Source: Acidimicrobiaceae bacterium
GTDB taxonomy: Bacteria > Actinomycetota > Acidimicrobiia > Acidimicrobiales > RAAP-2
Reading direction: 5' to 3'
DNA length: 61,251 nucleotides
NCBI GenBank assembly: GCA_003152015.1
Contig: PLZF01000041.1
Span: 18,253-79,503, forward strand
Part shown: positions 23,269 to 31,545 of the stretch, one piece after another
How positions within the stretch are numbered: the first letter of the stretch is position 1
Layout: the number at the start of each line of letters is the position of its first letter
Notes under the pieces: generated by a model
Told to the model about the DNA's origin: nothing
The model's input: the letters and a program-made list of their open reading frames with translations, nothing else
The model's database searches: none
Made by a program: the position numbers and the translations under genes

Positions 23269-25239
23269 TCACAGGGTGCCGGGTGACGACGGGGCCTGAC
23301 CGTCCTGTTGGGCCATCACGGCCGCCTCCACCACCTGCAGATCGGAGGGATCGATAGCCAATGGGCCGCCGGCCACCGGGACCTGCCAGACGTGGGTCAT
23401 GAACGGGGTCCTCCCATCGTGGACGGTGCCCGGCGCGCACGGGGTGAATCCCACAATCTGGTGGGTGGTGGACGAGGTGCACAGATTGGTATGGGCGTGC
23501 CACTGGACCAGGCACCCGTAGGGCATGGGACCGTTCTCGGAGCTGGGCAGGAGATACATGGCCGCCACCAGCACCGGCCCATTGGGGGTGAAGGCGTAGA
23601 CCAGCGAGTCGACGTGGTTGGGATCGAGGATGTCCTGATTGTTCATGTACGAGAGGTTCAGGTAGTGCACGATCGGATAGGCGCTGCTGGTGATGGGAAT
23701 GTACCCAGCCGCGGTGGCCGCACTCAGGTTCTTGTACTTGGCCACCGCTGCCGAGGTGGCCTGCACGTACTGCACGGCCCCCAGTACCTGGTCGGCGGTC
23801 GGCGCGGGGTTGCAGTTCGGGGTCTGCATGGCGTGCCCGGTGTCGGTGACGCCACCCACAGAGGTGAGGAGAGCCGTCTCGCCGGCCGACAACGGGGGGC
23901 CGCTGTACTTCCAGTTGGGATCGGTGACCCCCAGGCCGGCCATTCCCGCCATGTTCATCGAGTTGGCAGTTCCACCCTTGGCCGACGATCCCGACCCGCC
24001 TTTCAGGTTCGGCGTGACCGTCGAACCGGTGGCACTGGGTGAGCTGGTCGAGGAGCTCGAACCGGAACCGGATCCCGATCCCGACATGGTCATGTGTTGC
24101 ATGTTGGTTGCCGTCGAGGCGGCCACCGCCGGTACACCGGGGATCACCGCCACCGCGGCGGGAACGATGGCCAGCCCCACGATGCCGAGGGTGGCCAAAA
24201 TCTGGTGACGGCCGAAAGCCACGGCAGCGGGCACCGGAGCCGAGACCGGGTCGAGCGCCAGGGGTAAGAAGGCCGCCCCCAACAGAATCAGTAGCGGGCC
24301 GGCATTGGGATCCGTGGACATCCCGGTCATGATCCCGCCCATGGCTTGGCCGGTGAACCAGAACAAGGCGGCCACTCCCATGCCGATCCCGATGAAGACA
24401 TCCGGACGCCGGGTGACGAACGGCCCGAGGCCGATCATCAGGAACAGGGTGGCCAACAGCACCGCCGCCGGTGTGCCGGTTCCGCTGAAAGCATGGCCCA
24501 GCGAGTTCAACAGGTGCCCGTACCAACCCGGCTCCCCGTCGGCCATGCCGGTCAGGGAGTCGGACAGCCATCCCGACGACCGGTTCTGGGGCAGAAACTG
24601 GAGCACCGCGAAGAACGTCCAGATGGCAGCCCATATCCAGAGGCCTCCCAAAGCGCCCAGGGGCCCATGCCCGGCGGCCGATGAGGCCAGGCCAGTGCGC
24701 GGTTCCCTGGCTGGTCGGTCCGCGGCTTCGCCCTCGGCGTTCGGCCACACCAGGATGCCGATCACCGCGTAGAGGACGACAGCTCCCGGGGCCCCCATCA
24801 GGGCGTTGGCGTGTCCGGTGAAGATGCCGCCGAATCCCTCCCCGAACGACCACACCCCGGCCACCCAGGCGAAGGATGCCACCAGGGCGATCTTCACCGT
24901 GCGCCGCCTCAGGAGTGCGATCCCGATGGCCAACTGGGTGAGTCCGAAGATGGTGTTCCACAGGCCCACGTCCCGGGAAAGGAAGTGGGCCATGTGGGTG
25001 ATAGATGAAGCGATGACCTGAGGCTGCCCGGCGGCATTGGGGGCGATCACCATCGACACGAAGTCGGTGCCGAACATCCGGGGTTGAAACTGCAATCCGG
25101 CGTCGATGATCCACATGACCCCGAGGACGATCTGAATGGTCCGCTTGTTGATGTGCAACCGCTCGGCCATGGTCGAGCGCCCGAGGTCCCCCGAACTGTC
25201 GGCCACCGGCGTTGCCTTGCCACGAATGACGGTAGTCAT
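23269..25239 (-). CDS. Multi-pass membrane protein with Met-rich linker and W-H-x-H domain
   Basis: The 656-residue protein has about nine hydrophobic segments in its first 385 residues, including GLWIWAAIWTFFAVLQFLP. A low-complexity linker follows (about 388-450) that is rich in Ser/Gly and Met/His (NMQHMTMSG, NSMNMAGMAGLG). The C-terminal domain (about 450-640) is soluble and extracytoplasmic by topology. It carries VQWHAHTNLC, several other Cys (CNPAP, GCLVQW, CTSST, PCAPG) and H-V-W near its end. Met/His-rich linkers and an HxH-C cluster suggest copper or another soft metal. That role is inference; the family is unknown to me. It has a strong ribosome binding site (GGGGGGAAC before ATG 25239). 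Confidence 0.7.
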   Translation of the reverse strand: MTTVIRGKATPVADSSGDLGRSTMAERLHINKRTIQIVLGVMWIIDAGLQFQPRMFGTDFVSMVIAPNAAGQPQVIASSITHMAHFLSRDVGLWNTIFGLTQLAIGIALLRRRTVKIALVASFAWVAGVWSFGEGFGGIFTGHANALMGAPGAVVLYAVIGILVWPNAEGEAADRPAREPRTGLASSAAGHGPLGALGGLWIWAAIWTFFAVLQFLPQNRSSGWLSDSLTGMADGEPGWYGHLLNSLGHAFSGTGTPAAVLLATLFLMIGLGPFVTRRPDVFIGIGMGVAALFWFTGQAMGGIMTGMSTDPNAGPLLILLGAAFLPLALDPVSAPVPAAVAFGRHQILATLGIVGLAIVPAAVAVIPGVPAVAASTATNMQHMTMSGSGSGSGSSSSTSSPSATGSTVTPNLKGGSGSSAKGGTANSMNMAGMAGLGVTDPNWKYSGPPLSAGETALLTSVGGVTDTGHAMQTPNCNPAPTADQVLGAVQYVQATSAAVAKYKNLSAATAAGYIPITSSAYPIVHYLNLSYMNNQDILDPNHVDSLVYAFTPNGPVLVAAMYLLPSSENGPMPYGCLVQWHAHTNLCTSSTTHQIVGFTPCAPGTVHDGRTPFMTHVWQVPVAGGPLAIDPSDLQVVEAAVMAQQDGQAPSSPGTL

Positions 25240-25353
25240 GTTCCCCCCGTTGTCAGGTGCGAAGCATCCCCATGCCTCACGGTGGCCAACCTACCCGCCT
25301 CGACGGGAATATCGGTCCGGCCCGGTGCGGGATCAGGTCGCTAGGGTCGTAAC

Positions 25354-26397
25354 GTGCCGGTCCTCGTCGCTGCTCCTGACAAGTTCCGGGGCACCGCCAC
25401 CGCTGGCCAGGTAGCCGGTGCCATTGCCCGCGCCGGGTCCCGACTGGGCTGGTCGGCCATCCGGTCCCCGCTCTCCGATGGGGGGGAAGGGTTGCTCGAG
25501 GTCTGCCGCCGGCCGGGCGACCGGGTCGAGACGACCGAGGTGACCGGTCCACTGGGACAGCCGGTACCGGCCTCGTGGCTTCGGGCTGAGGATCGGGCGG
25601 TCATCGAGATGGCCCGGGCATCGGGCCTCGCCCTGGCCGGTGGTCCCGACGCCAACCGGCCGATGGAGGCAACCACCCGGGGCACCGGTCAACTTTTGGT
25701 GGCGGCGGCCCGGGCCCTTACTGACGTCGGGGCCGGGACATCTCCGACCATCGTGGTTGGGCTGGGGGGCTCGGCCACCACCGACGGAGGGTTGGGCGCG
25801 CTGACCTGCATCGAGGAATCCGGTGGCCTCGGCCAGGTGGAACTGGTCGCCGCCTGCGATGTCAGCGTGGGCTTTCTCGACGCCGCCCGGCTCTTCGCTC
25901 CCCAAAAAGGAGCCACCCCTCAACAGGTGGCCGAGCTCACCGACCGGCTCGGTCGGCTGGCCGACCAGTACCAACAGCGCTTCGGCATCGACGTCCGCGA
26001 CATTCCCGGTGCGGGTGCCGCCGGGGGTCTCGGCGGGGCACTGGCGACCCTGGGAGGAAGCCTTCGGTTGGGGTACCGACTGGTGGCGGATCTGGTTGGC
26101 CTTCGGCACTCCCTCGAGCACGCGCAGTTGGTGATCACCGGTGAAGGTGCGCTCGACGCCACCTCGTTTGACGGCAAGGTGGTCGGCAGTGTCCTCGGCG
26201 ACTCCTCGGCACTCGGGATCCCCTCGCTGGTGATTGTGGGACGGGCGACGACCGAGGCCGATGAAGCCGCCCGCGGCTACGGGGCTCAGGTGGTGTCGCT
26301 GAGTGACCGGTTCGGAGAGGACCGCGCCCTCCACGACACCTTGGCCTGCGTGGAGTCGGCGGTCACGGAGTCACTCGATTCGTTCGGCATCACCTGA
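25354..26397 (+). CDS. Glycerate kinase
   Basis: The 347-residue protein belongs to the GarK/GlxK glycerate 2-kinase group: it starts LVAAPDKFRGTATAGQVAGAI and has SDGGEGLLE near residue 40, a GLGGSATTDGGLGAL nucleotide/substrate loop near 130-145, GAGAAGGLGGAL near 210 and an ITGEGALDATSFDGK motif near 265. The enzyme phosphorylates D-glycerate to 2-phosphoglycerate in glyoxylate or glycerate use. It starts on GTG 25354, in the gap divergent from the Met-rich membrane protein. Length (about 370-380 usual) is slightly short, but all motifs are present. Confidence 0.9.
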   Translation: MPVLVAAPDKFRGTATAGQVAGAIARAGSRLGWSAIRSPLSDGGEGLLEVCRRPGDRVETTEVTGPLGQPVPASWLRAEDRAVIEMARASGLALAGGPDANRPMEATTRGTGQLLVAAARALTDVGAGTSPTIVVGLGGSATTDGGLGALTCIEESGGLGQVELVAACDVSVGFLDAARLFAPQKGATPQQVAELTDRLGRLADQYQQRFGIDVRDIPGAGAAGGLGGALATLGGSLRLGYRLVADLVGLRHSLEHAQLVITGEGALDATSFDGKVVGSVLGDSSALGIPSLVIVGRATTEADEAARGYGAQVVSLSDRFGEDRALHDTLACVESAVTESLDSFGIT

Positions 26398-26444
26398 GTG
26401 GACGCATCCTCTTCGCTGGGGACCATGAGCCAAGCCGGCTCGGC

Positions 26445-27806
26445 TCAGCGAAGGCCGGCCGCCACCGCCTCGGCCGTCTGTTCCCCCGACCGGACAGCTC
26501 CCTCCATGTAGCCGTTCCACACCGACGAGCACTCCGCCCCGGCCCAGTGGATGAGCCCCACCGGTTCGGTGAGGGCGGGACCGTAGTCACTCCACACTCC
26601 GGGGGTGAAGTGGGCTCCGTAACAACCGCGACTGAACTCCTCGGCCATCCAGTCGCGCTCGATGTACTCGATGGGGTGAGCGGCCTTGGGCCCGAAGTAG
26701 CGGACAAAACACTCCACCGCCGCCGCCCGGCGCTCCGACACCGAGAGGCGCCCGGCCATCCGGCCGTCGTTGGCCTCCATAAAGCCCATCATGATCCCCG
26801 GTGCCCCACCGGGGGGAGAGTTGTCGAAGGTCACCTTGATCGGCCCCTGATCGGAGGCGGCCTGGCCGGTGAGCCCATCCTGGCGCCAGAACGGCTCGTT
26901 GTACACCGCGTACAACTTGATCACCGAGCCGGCCGGCAGTCGCTGGGTGAGCTGGTCCCGCCACGACGGCAAAATCGGCCCGTACTCGAGACGCCCGGCC
27001 AGTGTTGGAGGAAGGGTCACGATGGCCCGCTCACCTTCGAAGACCTCCCCGGCGCTGGTGGTCACCACCACCTGCTCACTGCCCTGTTCGATGCGTCGCA
27101 CAGGACATCCGAGATGGATGCTCTCGGCCAGTTCGGCCCCCATCAACTCACTGATCTGGATCGAACCACCCACCACCCGATCCTGTTGGGCGCCGCGATC
27201 GACCGACAGCAGCCCCTCCAGGTCGGTTCCGGAGTGGGCGTAGAACAGGGCATGCAGTGCTGACAGATTGCTGCTCTCGGCCGAAAACACCGCTTCAGTG
27301 GCGATGCGGAAATACGCCCGGGCGGTGGAGGTGCGGAGATTCCGGAGGATCCAGGTCTCGAATGTCTGACCGTCCAGGGCGTGGGCGTTGGGTGCCGTCC
27401 ACGGCTCATCGAGCGGCACCCGGTCGGCCAGTCGCTTGAAGCGGGTGAGTCCCTGAAACAGATCGGCGAGCACAAACGGGTTGAGCTTGGGAACCGCCCC
27501 CCGGCGGGAGGCCATTCGACGTAGGGAACCACCTAGCTGCACTACGTGCTTCCCGGTATTGAAGGTCGGGAAGGTCTCGAGACCCAACTCGCCGATGAGC
27601 TCGTACATCCGGGTCTGGGTGGGCCCTACCCACTGGCCCCCGAGTTCGACAGGAGTGCCGTCGGCGGTGATTCCCCCTTCGGTACGGCCTCCTACCCGGG
27701 ACCTGGCCTCGACCACCGACACCTCGATCCCCAATGTACGCAGTCGGCGGGCCGCCGACAGGCCGGCCAGGCCGGCCCCGATCACCACTACCTGATTGCC
27801 GCTCAT
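26445..27806 (-). CDS. Flavin monoamine oxidase family protein
   Basis: The 453-residue protein has the FAD Rossmann motif VVVIGAGLAGLSAARRL at the N-terminus followed by VVEARSRVGGRTEG, and the C-terminal FAD motif HWAGAECSSVWNGYMEGAV. These define monoamine oxidase-like flavoenzymes. A conserved Lys that contacts flavin N5 in this family may be in the KVTF or IKLY strands. It would oxidise an amine to an imine with release of peroxide. The start codon overlaps the stop of the secernin-like gene by four bases, so the two are translationally coupled. A role in polyamine or peptide-amine breakdown is a guess. Confidence 0.88.
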   Translation of the reverse strand: MSGNQVVVIGAGLAGLSAARRLRTLGIEVSVVEARSRVGGRTEGGITADGTPVELGGQWVGPTQTRMYELIGELGLETFPTFNTGKHVVQLGGSLRRMASRRGAVPKLNPFVLADLFQGLTRFKRLADRVPLDEPWTAPNAHALDGQTFETWILRNLRTSTARAYFRIATEAVFSAESSNLSALHALFYAHSGTDLEGLLSVDRGAQQDRVVGGSIQISELMGAELAESIHLGCPVRRIEQGSEQVVVTTSAGEVFEGERAIVTLPPTLAGRLEYGPILPSWRDQLTQRLPAGSVIKLYAVYNEPFWRQDGLTGQAASDQGPIKVTFDNSPPGGAPGIMMGFMEANDGRMAGRLSVSERRAAAVECFVRYFGPKAAHPIEYIERDWMAEEFSRGCYGAHFTPGVWSDYGPALTEPVGLIHWAGAECSSVWNGYMEGAVRSGEQTAEAVAAGLR

Positions 27807-29002
27807 CGAACCAACTCCCTCCCGAAGTGTGCCGCGTCATCCATGCGTCGCCATGCCCGCCGGACCCAGACGGGCCGTGAGTCCTCAAGGTGGGCGCCGG
27901 CCACGTCGGCGAACCAGCGGCGCTCGAGCCGGTCAGCCTGATCGAATGCCTCCTTGGCCGACGGCGGATCGTCGATCCACCGGGCTTCGGTCCGACTCCG
28001 AGCCAGTTGGTAGCGCGGGATGAGGGTGCTGTAGGCCACCATGGTGCTGCGATGGAGCAGCTCGTGTCGCCACCACACCGTCTCGGGATCGAACACGTTG
28101 GTGGGTGCTGGGCCCAGGTCCACCGACACATCGATCTGCACCGGTTTGAACAGCGAGGTGCACGGGGCCGAGGTGGCGGTGGCCCAGTGACGGGTCCCAT
28201 CCCGGAGGTCGGAAACCCACGACGCGGTGCTCTGGCTCGAGGCGATCAATCCACCGGCGTGCACACACGGCGCCCCCAGGCCTCCGTGGATGAGAGACCA
28301 GTGGGGTGAGGGGCTCATCCCGTGATCCCGGAGTGCCGCCATCAGGTCGGCGGGCCCGGTGGCAGAACAGGCGGCGGCCTGGGTACGCCGACGGCGTATG
28401 GCTGCCGCGGAGGCCCACCCCCGCAACGGTTTGGCGTGGGCCTTGGCGAAGGCCGGGATGGTGAGCGAGTTGGAGATGCTCCGGCCCGGCCCGCGCACCT
28501 CCTCGATGGACCAGTGGGACCCGGCGGTCTCGAGCACCAGGGCGCCATCGGGGTCGGCCACCAGAAAACTGCTGTGGTAGGTGAACCGCGGATGCTCATG
28601 GCTGCAGGGCCCGCCCTGTCCGTGACGTTCGATCAGCTCCACCATCACGGCCGCGGCTTCGGTGGCAGTGGTCGCCCGCTCCAGAGCCAACCTCAGCAGA
28701 TCCATGCCCAACAGGGCCTTTTCTGTCGACGGCTCTTTGGTGAAGACGGCCTCGTTGCCGATCACCACGCCGTGCTCGTTGGCCCCCATTTCCGCCCCCC
28801 ACATCCACCACGGACGGGACACCAGCACCGCGTAGGTGTGGGCGACCTGGGGGATATCGATCCAGGTGCAGCTCACCCGATCACCGGCTGGGTGGTCAGC
28901 GGCGGGGATCCACTCCAGCGGCTGGGCCTCGTTGGGATCCCGATCACTGTTTTTGGCGAACATCACCCCGTTGTCGGTGATGGTCACAAACGAGTCGCAC
29001 AT
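27803..29002 (-). CDS. Secernin/C69-like peptidase
   Basis: The 399-residue protein begins MCDSFVTI, so removal of Met exposes Cys as N-terminal nucleophile. It follows with VMFAKNSDRDPNEAQPL, the phrase typical for secernins and C69 dipeptidases, and then GANEHGVVIGNEAVFT (near residue 75). These are Ntn-hydrolases that cleave dipeptides or related amides. The gene overlaps the amine oxidase by four bases, so the two products probably work in one pathway. No signal peptide is seen. Confidence 0.85.
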   Translation of the reverse strand: MCDSFVTITDNGVMFAKNSDRDPNEAQPLEWIPAADHPAGDRVSCTWIDIPQVAHTYAVLVSRPWWMWGAEMGANEHGVVIGNEAVFTKEPSTEKALLGMDLLRLALERATTATEAAAVMVELIERHGQGGPCSHEHPRFTYHSSFLVADPDGALVLETAGSHWSIEEVRGPGRSISNSLTIPAFAKAHAKPLRGWASAAAIRRRRTQAAACSATGPADLMAALRDHGMSPSPHWSLIHGGLGAPCVHAGGLIASSQSTASWVSDLRDGTRHWATATSAPCTSLFKPVQIDVSVDLGPAPTNVFDPETVWWRHELLHRSTMVAYSTLIPRYQLARSRTEARWIDDPPSAKEAFDQADRLERRWFADVAGAHLEDSRPVWVRRAWRRMDDAAHFGRELVR

Positions 29003-29054
29003 TCGAGCCCCTATCTCCGGTGGTCGACGCTATGCCATGACGCCATGCCATCGC

Positions 29055-29090
29055 GGCACCCGCCACGGCACCCGCCACGGCACCCGCCAC
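29055..29090. repeat. Triplicated 12-bp repeat
   Basis: Three tandem copies of GGCACCCGCCAC lie between the divergent secernin-like gene and the lipoprotein gene. A copy is a multiple of 12 bp, close to one helical turn, so repeats face the same side of the DNA. They may be iterated regulator sites or slippage. Confidence 0.75.
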
Positions 29091-29151
29091 GGCAACGGCG
29101 AAGGATGCTGGCACAATGGGCGCCGTTCACAAGCGAGAATGGAATCACGTG

Positions 29152-30189
29152 ATGCATCGGCGGCGGAGACTGGGTGGGTTGTTCGCCATCTCGATGGTGT
29201 GCCTGGTCGGCTGCGGGCACGGCGTCGGCGGACCGCCCGTCACCATTCCGAAGAGCCCTTCGCACTCCACCGCCACCTCCGCCACTAGCCACCCGACCAA
29301 GTCGAGCACCACTGTTCCTCCCGCCCCTTCGACCACTACAACCACCGTTCCGCCACCGCCTGCGGCTCTGGTTCCGCTGGTAACCCCGGCCCTGGCCGGA
29401 GAGGGACAGTGGACGGCGGCCGGGCGGAGCGTCGGGGGTGCCCCGGTGCTCTACATCACCACCCTTCGGGCTGCCGGTTCGGGTACTCCGGCCGGGATCG
29501 CCTGGATGGACGCCCACCGTCTGCGCGGCAACCTCTATTCGGGCAGCATCAGCCCCGGGCAGGGCCCCTGGACCTATACAGCCCCCATTCAGCCCGATGC
29601 CGCTCTTACCCTGGTGTGCGCCTTCAACGGTGGGTTCAAGCTGGCCGACTCGCACGGCGGTTACTACGCGGAGAGTCGGTACTTCGCCCCGCTGGTGGAC
29701 GGGGCGGCCTCTCTGGTCATCACCCAAGACGGCACGGTCACCGTGGGGCAATGGAATCGGGATATCTCGATGTCCGCCATCGTGGTGGCTGTACGCCAGA
29801 ACCTCACGCTCCTGGTCGACCACGGCGCGCCGGCACCCGGACTGTCCCCCTACGACGCGTCTGCCTGGGGGTCGACCATCGGCAACGTCTCCCAGACCTA
29901 CCGCTCCGGGGTCGGAGTCACCGCCAGCGGTGCGATCGTCTACGTGTCGGGACCCTCTCTGAATGTCACCCAATTGGCCGGGCTGCTGGTGGCGGCCGGG
30001 GCCGTGCGGGGTATGGAGCTCGACATCAACCCGAACTGGGACACCTTCACCTTCTATACCCCTCCCACCCCGACCGGAGCGGCGGCGCCGGCCAACGGCA
30101 CCGACCTGCTGGCCTCCATGTCGGGGGGACCATCCAGATTCTTCGCGGCGTCGTGGGCACGTGACTTCATCACCATGTCCACCCGCTGA
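29152..30189 (+). CDS. Lipoprotein with NAGPA/phosphodiester glycosidase-like domain
   Basis: The 345-residue protein has a clear lipoprotein signal (MHRRRRLGGLFAISMV, then CLVGC with Cys near residue 22 as the lipidated residue). A Thr/Ser/Pro linker to about residue 80 follows. The rest resembles NAGPA-type domains: CAFNGGFKLADSHGGYY and ESRYFAPLVDGAASLVI, then MELDINPNWDTF near the end. The N-G-G-F and D-x-N-x-N-W patterns are hallmarks of this family, which acts on phosphodiester-linked sugars. Start ATG 29152 gives the shortest signal peptide; upstream starts are less likely. Confidence 0.75.
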   Translation: MHRRRRLGGLFAISMVCLVGCGHGVGGPPVTIPKSPSHSTATSATSHPTKSSTTVPPAPSTTTTTVPPPPAALVPLVTPALAGEGQWTAAGRSVGGAPVLYITTLRAAGSGTPAGIAWMDAHRLRGNLYSGSISPGQGPWTYTAPIQPDAALTLVCAFNGGFKLADSHGGYYAESRYFAPLVDGAASLVITQDGTVTVGQWNRDISMSAIVVAVRQNLTLLVDHGAPAPGLSPYDASAWGSTIGNVSQTYRSGVGVTASGAIVYVSGPSLNVTQLAGLLVAAGAVRGMELDINPNWDTFTFYTPPTPTGAAAPANGTDLLASMSGGPSRFFAASWARDFITMSTR

Positions 30190-30221
30190 GCCCGGACGAC
30201 AGCGTGTCGTATCCTGACCCC

Positions 30222-30407
30222 ATGGAGCGAGATGAGGTCACAGCGGCCCACGCCGCGGCTATCGCCACAGGTCAGGCCGGGTATATGGATCCGGTTTCCG
30301 GTCTGTTCGTCCTCACCGCCGCCTACCTGAGAAACCGGGGCACCTGTTGTGGCAACGGCTGCCGGCACTGCCCCTACGGGGACGGATCCACCTCGGCGTC
30401 GTCGTAG
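30222..30407 (+). CDS. DUF5522 small Cys-rich protein
   Basis: The 61-residue protein reads YMDPVSGLFVLTAAYLRNRG, then TCCGNGCRHCPYGD. This is the entire DUF5522 signature. The Cys pattern CC-x-x-x-C-x-x-C is a likely metal-binding knot. The family is small, widespread and uncharacterised. ATG 30222 is preferred over GTG 30204. It lies 33 bp after the lipoprotein gene. Confidence 0.88.
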   Translation: MERDEVTAAHAAAIATGQAGYMDPVSGLFVLTAAYLRNRGTCCGNGCRHCPYGDGSTSASS

Positions 30408-30425
30408 AGTTCCCCACTCCCCCTC

Positions 30426-30440
30426 GGCCCAATTTGGGCC
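30426..30440. terminator. Palindrome after DUF5522
   Basis: GGCCCAATTTGGGCC is a perfect palindrome around a central T, 19 bp after the DUF5522 stop. A hairpin with an AT-rich loop would suit a terminator, though no T tract follows. Confidence 0.45.
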
Positions 30441-30492
30441 CCGAAGGCAATAATTCGTCAAGCGCACGACCATTACCGTCGATGTTTTCACT

Positions 30493-30702
30493 ATGGCAAC
30501 TCCCGGCGGCGTCGAGAGCAGCAAGCGTGGCGCGCTCGCCGCGCTTGGTCGTGCGCTCCTCACACCATCGGCCAGCATCGGGGTGACGGTCGCATCCCTG
30601 GGTGACGACCCCGCCGTGGTGCTTTCCCACGCCGCCGAAGCCATGTACCAGGCCAAGCAGCGGGGCCGGGCCCGATACGAGTTCTATGCCGGGGTGGACT
30701 GA
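30493..30702 (+). pseudogene. GGDEF-domain C-terminal fragment
   Basis: The frame encodes TPSASIGVTVASLGDD, then AAEAMYQAKQRGRARYEFY. This is the end of a diguanylate cyclase GGDEF domain: the S-I-G-V-T strand and the A-D-x-A-M-Y-x-A-K-x-x-G-R-N/R helix. The GGDEF active-site loop and everything before it are missing, and the 20 or so residues ahead (from ATG 30493) do not match. It is a degraded relic. It ends inside the last 19 bp of the convergent nucleotidyltransferase-like gene. Confidence 0.8.
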
Positions 30703-31388
30703 AGCGAAAAGACGCCCAGGATGTCAACCGCGTCCCATTTGATCACCTCGGTGAGTGGAGTGTGTCCGGCGAGGGCTTCATCCCAATCGAATGCCGAGAG
30801 ATCCTGGACCCGCAGAGTGTTGCCGGTCCAGGCACGCACGAGTCCAGCCAGCGCGTCGACCTGCGTTTTCCACATCACCTGGGGGTCTTCGGTGGCGGAC
30901 CGGCTCGGTCGGTCGCCATCTGTCTCGCGGGGTACGACCGACTCCGTTTCCACCCCTCGTCGGGGTTCGGGCTCGCCGGGAAAGACCGGATGAACGAGTA
31001 GTAGTTCGAAGTCACCGTCAGGTTCTCCGATGCCGGCGGTTGGCGACCCGAACGCACTGGCGTAGACGGGGGGCACCTCCCACGACTCCAAGGTGTGGCG
31101 CAGACGTCGGGTCAACTCCTCACGCAACCTACCCAGGAGGTCCGCAATTGGGGCGGCGAGGTGCATGCGGTTGAGTTCGTGGACGCGGTATCTCCCTACC
31201 TCGGTGGCGAGCACGATCCCCTGATCGACCAGACGGGCGAGGCAGCGCCTGATCCCAATTTCCGAGCCCCGAACCGCCCGTTTGGCAATGTCACCGGCAA
31301 TGAGCGGCCGATCGGCTCGCGACAGCACCGCCAGCACCGGGCCGTCGAGCGAGGATGTGACCGAACGGGTGGGATCGTGGATGTCCAT
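30684..31388 (-). CDS. Winged-helix protein with nucleotidyltransferase-like domain
   Basis: The 234-residue protein begins with a winged-helix region (about 15-70: PVLAVLSRADRPLIAGDIAK, then GIRRCLARLVDQGIV and YRVHEL). A minimal-nucleotidyltransferase-like segment follows (ASAFGSPTAGIGEPDGDFE, then LLLVHP). In true enzymes the phrase is FGSxARGExxxDSDID; here Asp-Phe-Glu takes the place of the D-x-D, and Pro-Thr replaces Ala-Arg. Activity is therefore uncertain. The combination recalls nucleotidyltransferase/HTH proteins of MNT-HEPN modules, but no HEPN partner adjoins. The upstream AT-rich region with repeated CGATAG sites could be its operator. Confidence 0.6.
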   Translation of the reverse strand: MDIHDPTRSVTSSLDGPVLAVLSRADRPLIAGDIAKRAVRGSEIGIRRCLARLVDQGIVLATEVGRYRVHELNRMHLAAPIADLLGRLREELTRRLRHTLESWEVPPVYASAFGSPTAGIGEPDGDFELLLVHPVFPGEPEPRRGVETESVVPRETDGDRPSRSATEDPQVMWKTQVDALAGLVRAWTGNTLRVQDLSAFDWDEALAGHTPLTEVIKWDAVDILGVFSLQSTPA

Positions 31389-31399
31389 GGGCTCAATTT

Positions 31400-31447
31400 A
31401 TCGCTTCCTATCAAAAAGGATATCTCTCGATAGTATTCGATAGCGAT
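31400..31447. promoter_or_regulatory. AT-rich promoter with repeated CGATAG/CTATC sites
   Basis: Directly upstream of the winged-helix gene, outer arms ATCGCT (31400-31405) and AGCGAT (31442-31447) are inverted. Two direct CGATAG copies at 31428 and 31438 lie 10 bp apart, and CTATC lies at 31408. The segment is sharply more AT-rich than its surroundings. Autoregulation by the winged-helix protein is plausible. Confidence 0.5.
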
Positions 31448-31545
31448 TTTGAAAAGGTCTATGCCGACGGCTGGCCGTCAGGCAGCAGAGCGGGACGCGA
31501 GCCAGCAGCTGACGGCGGAATGCGGCGCTGGCGGACAGCCGCCTG

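Noticed and set aside
22727-23299. 190-codon plus frame over the PIN toxin
   Set aside because: It reads the toxin gene in a wrong frame and is rich in Arg and Pro; the PIN frame has clear motifs.
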